Below, piece by piece: positions 5,037-7,171 of a DNA stretch of 7,171 nt (positions are counted from its first letter, which is position 1; each line of letters opens with the position of its first letter). The notes under the pieces were generated by a model, which worked only from the letters and a program-made list of their open reading frames with translations, did no database searches and was not told the DNA's origin. This DNA is from Agaricicola taiwanensis_A (GTDB lineage Bacteria > Pseudomonadota > Alphaproteobacteria > Rhizobiales > Methylopilaceae). A program made the position numbers and the translations under genes. The stretch lies in the NCBI GenBank assembly GCA_040394255.1, contig JBEBSP010000136.1, forward strand, positions 1-7,171, read 5' to 3'.

Positions 5037-6026
5037 TCAAACGCCGTCTTCACCGGCGAATTCCTCAGGATCGAAGCGGTAGCGCGACGAGCAGAACTCG
5101 CAGGTGACCACGATCGAGCCGTCGTCCGCGACCATGTCGCGGCGATCCTCGGGGGTGAACTGGCGCAGCATCTGCTCGACCCGCGACCGGGAGCAGCGGC
5201 ACTGCTCGCGCAGGTCGACGCCGTCGAACACGCGCACCCCGCGCTCGTGGAACAGGCGGTAGAGCAGCCGCTCGCTGGTCACCAGCGGATCGATCATCTC
5301 GTGATCCTCCACGGTCTCGACCAGCACCTTGGCCTCGGTCCAGGCATCGTCCTCGTCCGGCAGGCCGGGAACATCCGCATCGGCGGGCCGGTCGCCCGGA
5401 TCGAGGTCGGCGATCCGCACCCGCTCGCCCGCCGCCGGCAGGAACTGCACCAGCAGACCGCCGGCGCGCCAGCCCGGGATGCTGCCGCCGGTCCAGGTCT
5501 CGGCGACGGCCAGCCGGACCCGCGTCGGAATCTGCTCGGACTGCTGGAAATACTGGTGGGCGGCGTCCTCCAGCGAAGCGCCTTCCAGCGGCACGACGCC
5601 CTGGTAGCGCGCCATGTCGCCGCCGGGATCGACGGTGAGCGCCAGATGGCCCTTGCCCAGAAGCTCGCCGGTGGGCACGCGCCTCTCGCCCAGCGCGGCG
5701 ATGGCCTCCGCGTCGAAGCGGGCGTAGCCGCGCATCTTGTCCGGCGCATGGAAATCCACGACGACCATGTCGATCAGGCCGTCGCTTTTGGTCTGCAACT
5801 GGAAGCGGCCCTCGAACTTCAGCGACGAGCCCAGCAGGACCGTGAGCGCGAGGGCCTCCCCCAGCACCCTCGACACCGCCGGCGGGTAGCCATGGCGGGC
5901 GATGACGGCGTCGACGCTGGGGCCGAGCCGGACCACGCGGCCGCGCACGTCCAGCCCCTCGACCTGGAAGGGGATGATCCGGTCGTCGGCGCCCTCGATC
6001 AGCGATTCCGGCCCGAGATCATTCAT
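5037..6026 (-). CDS. hslO: Hsp33 redox-regulated molecular chaperone
   Basis: Cytoplasmic holdase chaperone activated by oxidative unfolding of its C-terminal zinc switch. The 329-aa protein has the Hsp33 N-terminal domain (about 15-200, with HGYP at 45-48, GYARFD at 100-105 and YQGVVPLEG at 141-149) and the C-terminal zinc site with all four cysteines: CRC (Cys276, Cys278) and CEFC (Cys309, Cys312). An acidic linker rich in Asp, Glu and Pro lies at about 207-229. I chose the ATG at 6026, not the GTG at 6047, because it overlaps the argF stop as ATGA and gives the usual family length; no strong Shine-Dalgarno is visible, which fits translational coupling to argF. The slightly long length comes mainly from the acidic linker. 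Confidence 0.95.
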   Translation of the reverse strand: MNDLGPESLIEGADDRIIPFQVEGLDVRGRVVRLGPSVDAVIARHGYPPAVSRVLGEALALTVLLGSSLKFEGRFQLQTKSDGLIDMVVVDFHAPDKMRGYARFDAEAIAALGERRVPTGELLGKGHLALTVDPGGDMARYQGVVPLEGASLEDAAHQYFQQSEQIPTRVRLAVAETWTGGSIPGWRAGGLLVQFLPAAGERVRIADLDPGDRPADADVPGLPDEDDAWTEAKVLVETVEDHEMIDPLVTSERLLYRLFHERGVRVFDGVDLREQCRCSRSRVEQMLRQFTPEDRRDMVADDGSIVVTCEFCSSRYRFDPEEFAGEDGV

Positions 6027-6955
6027 GCCGGGAGCGCGTCGAAGCACCAGGCCAGCACGCCCTTCTGCGCATGCAGCCGGTTTTCCGCTTCATCGAACAC
6101 GGCCGACTGCGGGCTGTCGATGATCTCGTCGGTGACCTCCTCGCCGCGATGGGCGGGCAGGCAGTGCAGGAAGATCGCGTCCTTGTTGGCCGCCGCCATG
6201 AGATCGCGGTTGACCTGATAGGGCTTCAGGAGGTTGTGGCGGTACTCGCCGTCGGTGTCGCCCATGGAGACCCAGGAATCCGTGATGACGCAGTCGGCGC
6301 CCTCGACCGCTGCATAGGGGTCCGCCCCCGCTGTGACGGCTGCGCCCTCGCCCTTCGCCCAGGCGAGCAGGTCGGCGCGCGGGCTCAAGTCCGGCGGGGT
6401 GGCGATCGCCAGTTCGAAGCCGAAGCGGGCCGAGGCGTGGATCCACGACGCCAGCACGTTGTTGCTGTCGCCGGTCCAGGCGATGCGGCGGCCCTCGATC
6501 GGTCCCTTGCGCTCCTCGAAGGTCAAGACATCGGCCATGACCTGGCAGGGATGGGAACGTTTCGTCAGGCCGTTGATGACGGGCACGGAGGCATGGCTCG
6601 CCAGCTCCACCAGCTTGTCGTGGTCGAGCATGCGCACCATGATCGCGTCCACGTAGCGCGACAGGACGCGGGCGGTGTCGGCCAGCGCCTCGCGCTGGCC
6701 CAGTTCGATCTCCTGGCCCGTGACCATCAGCGGCTGGCCGCCGAGATCGCGGATGCCGACGTCGAAGGACATGCGCGTGCGGAGCGAGGGCTGCTCGAAG
6801 ATCATGGCGATCACCCGGCCGTCCAGGGGACGGTCCCGGAGCGCGGCGGCGGTGCGGCGGCGCGCCTTCATGGCCCGCCCGGCGTCGAGGATGGCGCGCA
6901 GGGTCGGGCCGGAGTGATCGGACAGGTCGAGGAAATGCCTGAGATTACTGGACAT
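6023..6955 (-). CDS. argF: Ornithine carbamoyltransferase
   Basis: Cytoplasmic enzyme that transfers carbamoyl from carbamoyl phosphate to ornithine to give citrulline, sixth step of arginine synthesis. The 310-aa protein carries the carbamoyl-phosphate motif SLRTR at 57-61, HPCQ at 135-138, GDSNNV at 162-167, the ornithine-loop DSWVSMG at 226-232 and HCLPAHRG at 264-271; the SMG loop distinguishes it from aspartate carbamoyltransferase. I chose the ATG at 6955 because CGGGA lies 9 nt upstream; an in-frame ATG at 6964 touches that site and the longer frame to 7069 overlaps argD and looks unlike the family. It starts 16 nt after the argD stop and its own stop overlaps the hslO start (ATGA), giving an argD-argF-hslO operon, a common alphaproteobacterial order. 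Confidence 0.96.
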   Translation of the reverse strand: MSSNLRHFLDLSDHSGPTLRAILDAGRAMKARRRTAAALRDRPLDGRVIAMIFEQPSLRTRMSFDVGIRDLGGQPLMVTGQEIELGQREALADTARVLSRYVDAIMVRMLDHDKLVELASHASVPVINGLTKRSHPCQVMADVLTFEERKGPIEGRRIAWTGDSNNVLASWIHASARFGFELAIATPPDLSPRADLLAWAKGEGAAVTAGADPYAAVEGADCVITDSWVSMGDTDGEYRHNLLKPYQVNRDLMAAANKDAIFLHCLPAHRGEEVTDEIIDSPQSAVFDEAENRLHAQKGVLAWCFDALPA

Positions 6956-6971
6956 TGATATCATTCCCGGA

Positions 6972-7171
6972 TCAGGCGGTGGCGCCGGCGGCGACACCCG
7001 CCGTGAGCGATTGCTCGAGCTTGGTGAGGGCGGCGTCCATGCGGCGCGCCGCTTCCGCGGCCTCGTCATGGCTGACGATCAGCGGCGGCAACAGGCGCAC
7101 GACGTTGTCGCCGGCCGGGACCGCGAGCCGCTTTTCGTCGCGGAAGGCCGCCACGACCTCCGCCGGTGGCA
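6972..7171 (-). CDS. argD: Acetylornithine aminotransferase, C-terminal part
   Basis: Only the last 66 or so residues are in the window; the gene enters from the right edge and stops with TGA at 6974-6972. The segment reads FRDEKRLAVPAGDNVVRLLP followed by PLIVSHDE, which is the conserved end of class III PLP aminotransferases of the ArgD/acetylornithine type (AGDNVVRLLPPLIVS). The enzyme converts N-acetylglutamate semialdehyde to N-acetylornithine, and family members can also act on succinyldiaminopimelate. The catalytic lysine and PLP site lie outside the window, so the call rests on this tail plus its position 16 nt ahead of argF. The last residues (TAGVAAGATA) are a low-complexity Ala/Gly tail. 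Confidence 0.85.
   Translation of the reverse strand, partial: PPAEVVAAFRDEKRLAVPAGDNVVRLLPPLIVSHDEAAEAARRMDAALTKLEQSLTAGVAAGATA

Noticed and set aside
3593..5107. Long plus-strand open frame of 504 codons over trkH
   Set aside because: Out-of-frame shadow of trkH: Arg/Ala/Pro-rich, no domain, and it runs through the palindromic element into hslO.
5247..6958. Plus-strand open frames opposite hslO and argF
   Set aside because: Antisense shadows of two clearly recognised genes; low-complexity composition and no independent start signals.
6956..7069. Upstream starts for argF (6964 or 7069)
   Set aside because: 6964 leaves no spacing to the ribosome site and 7069 runs inside argD with non-family sequence.

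Overview
The window looks like an ordinary chromosomal segment of a high-GC alphaproteobacterium. The reasons are a SAM-II riboswitch ahead of metZ (a class found mainly in Alphaproteobacteria), the two-domain form of dCTP deaminase, the argD-argF-hslO and metZ/apaG neighbourhoods, and three GTG starts with strong third-position GC. I cannot fix the order or genus from this sequence alone. I see no phage, IS element, CRISPR array or toxin-type gene.

Layout, left to right. The 5' part of a tRNA-Gly (anticodon CCC) runs off the left edge on the minus strand. A 255-bp gap follows. It holds a perfect consensus sigma-70 promoter on the plus strand with a Fur-like sequence at its start site, pointing into the 3' end of the next gene although no convincing gene lies in front of it. 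dcd (minus, 316-1407) is divergent from metZ (plus, 1701-2891). The 293 bp between them carry the metZ promoter, a perfect 18-bp palindrome over its -10 region and a SAM-II riboswitch. Downstream of metZ a 137-bp gap contains an 11-bp perfect inverted repeat. Then come apaG and trkH, 10 bp apart and probably one operon. trkH converges on a minus-strand operon, argD (partial, off the right edge), argF and hslO. The 153-bp gap between trkH and hslO is mostly filled by one long imperfect palindrome that looks like a dispersed intergenic repeat.

Functionally these are housekeeping genes: pyrimidine deoxynucleotide supply (dcd), methionine synthesis under SAM feedback (metZ), a small Ig-fold protein (apaG), potassium uptake (trkH), the late arginine pathway (argD, argF) and a redox-controlled chaperone (hslO). 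argF and hslO share an ATGA overlap, so they are probably translationally coupled. The parts most worth checking are non-coding: the orphan promoter at 159-187, the riboswitch with its candidate alternative pairings, and the palindromic element at 4887-5000. I found no clear undescribed multi-gene system.
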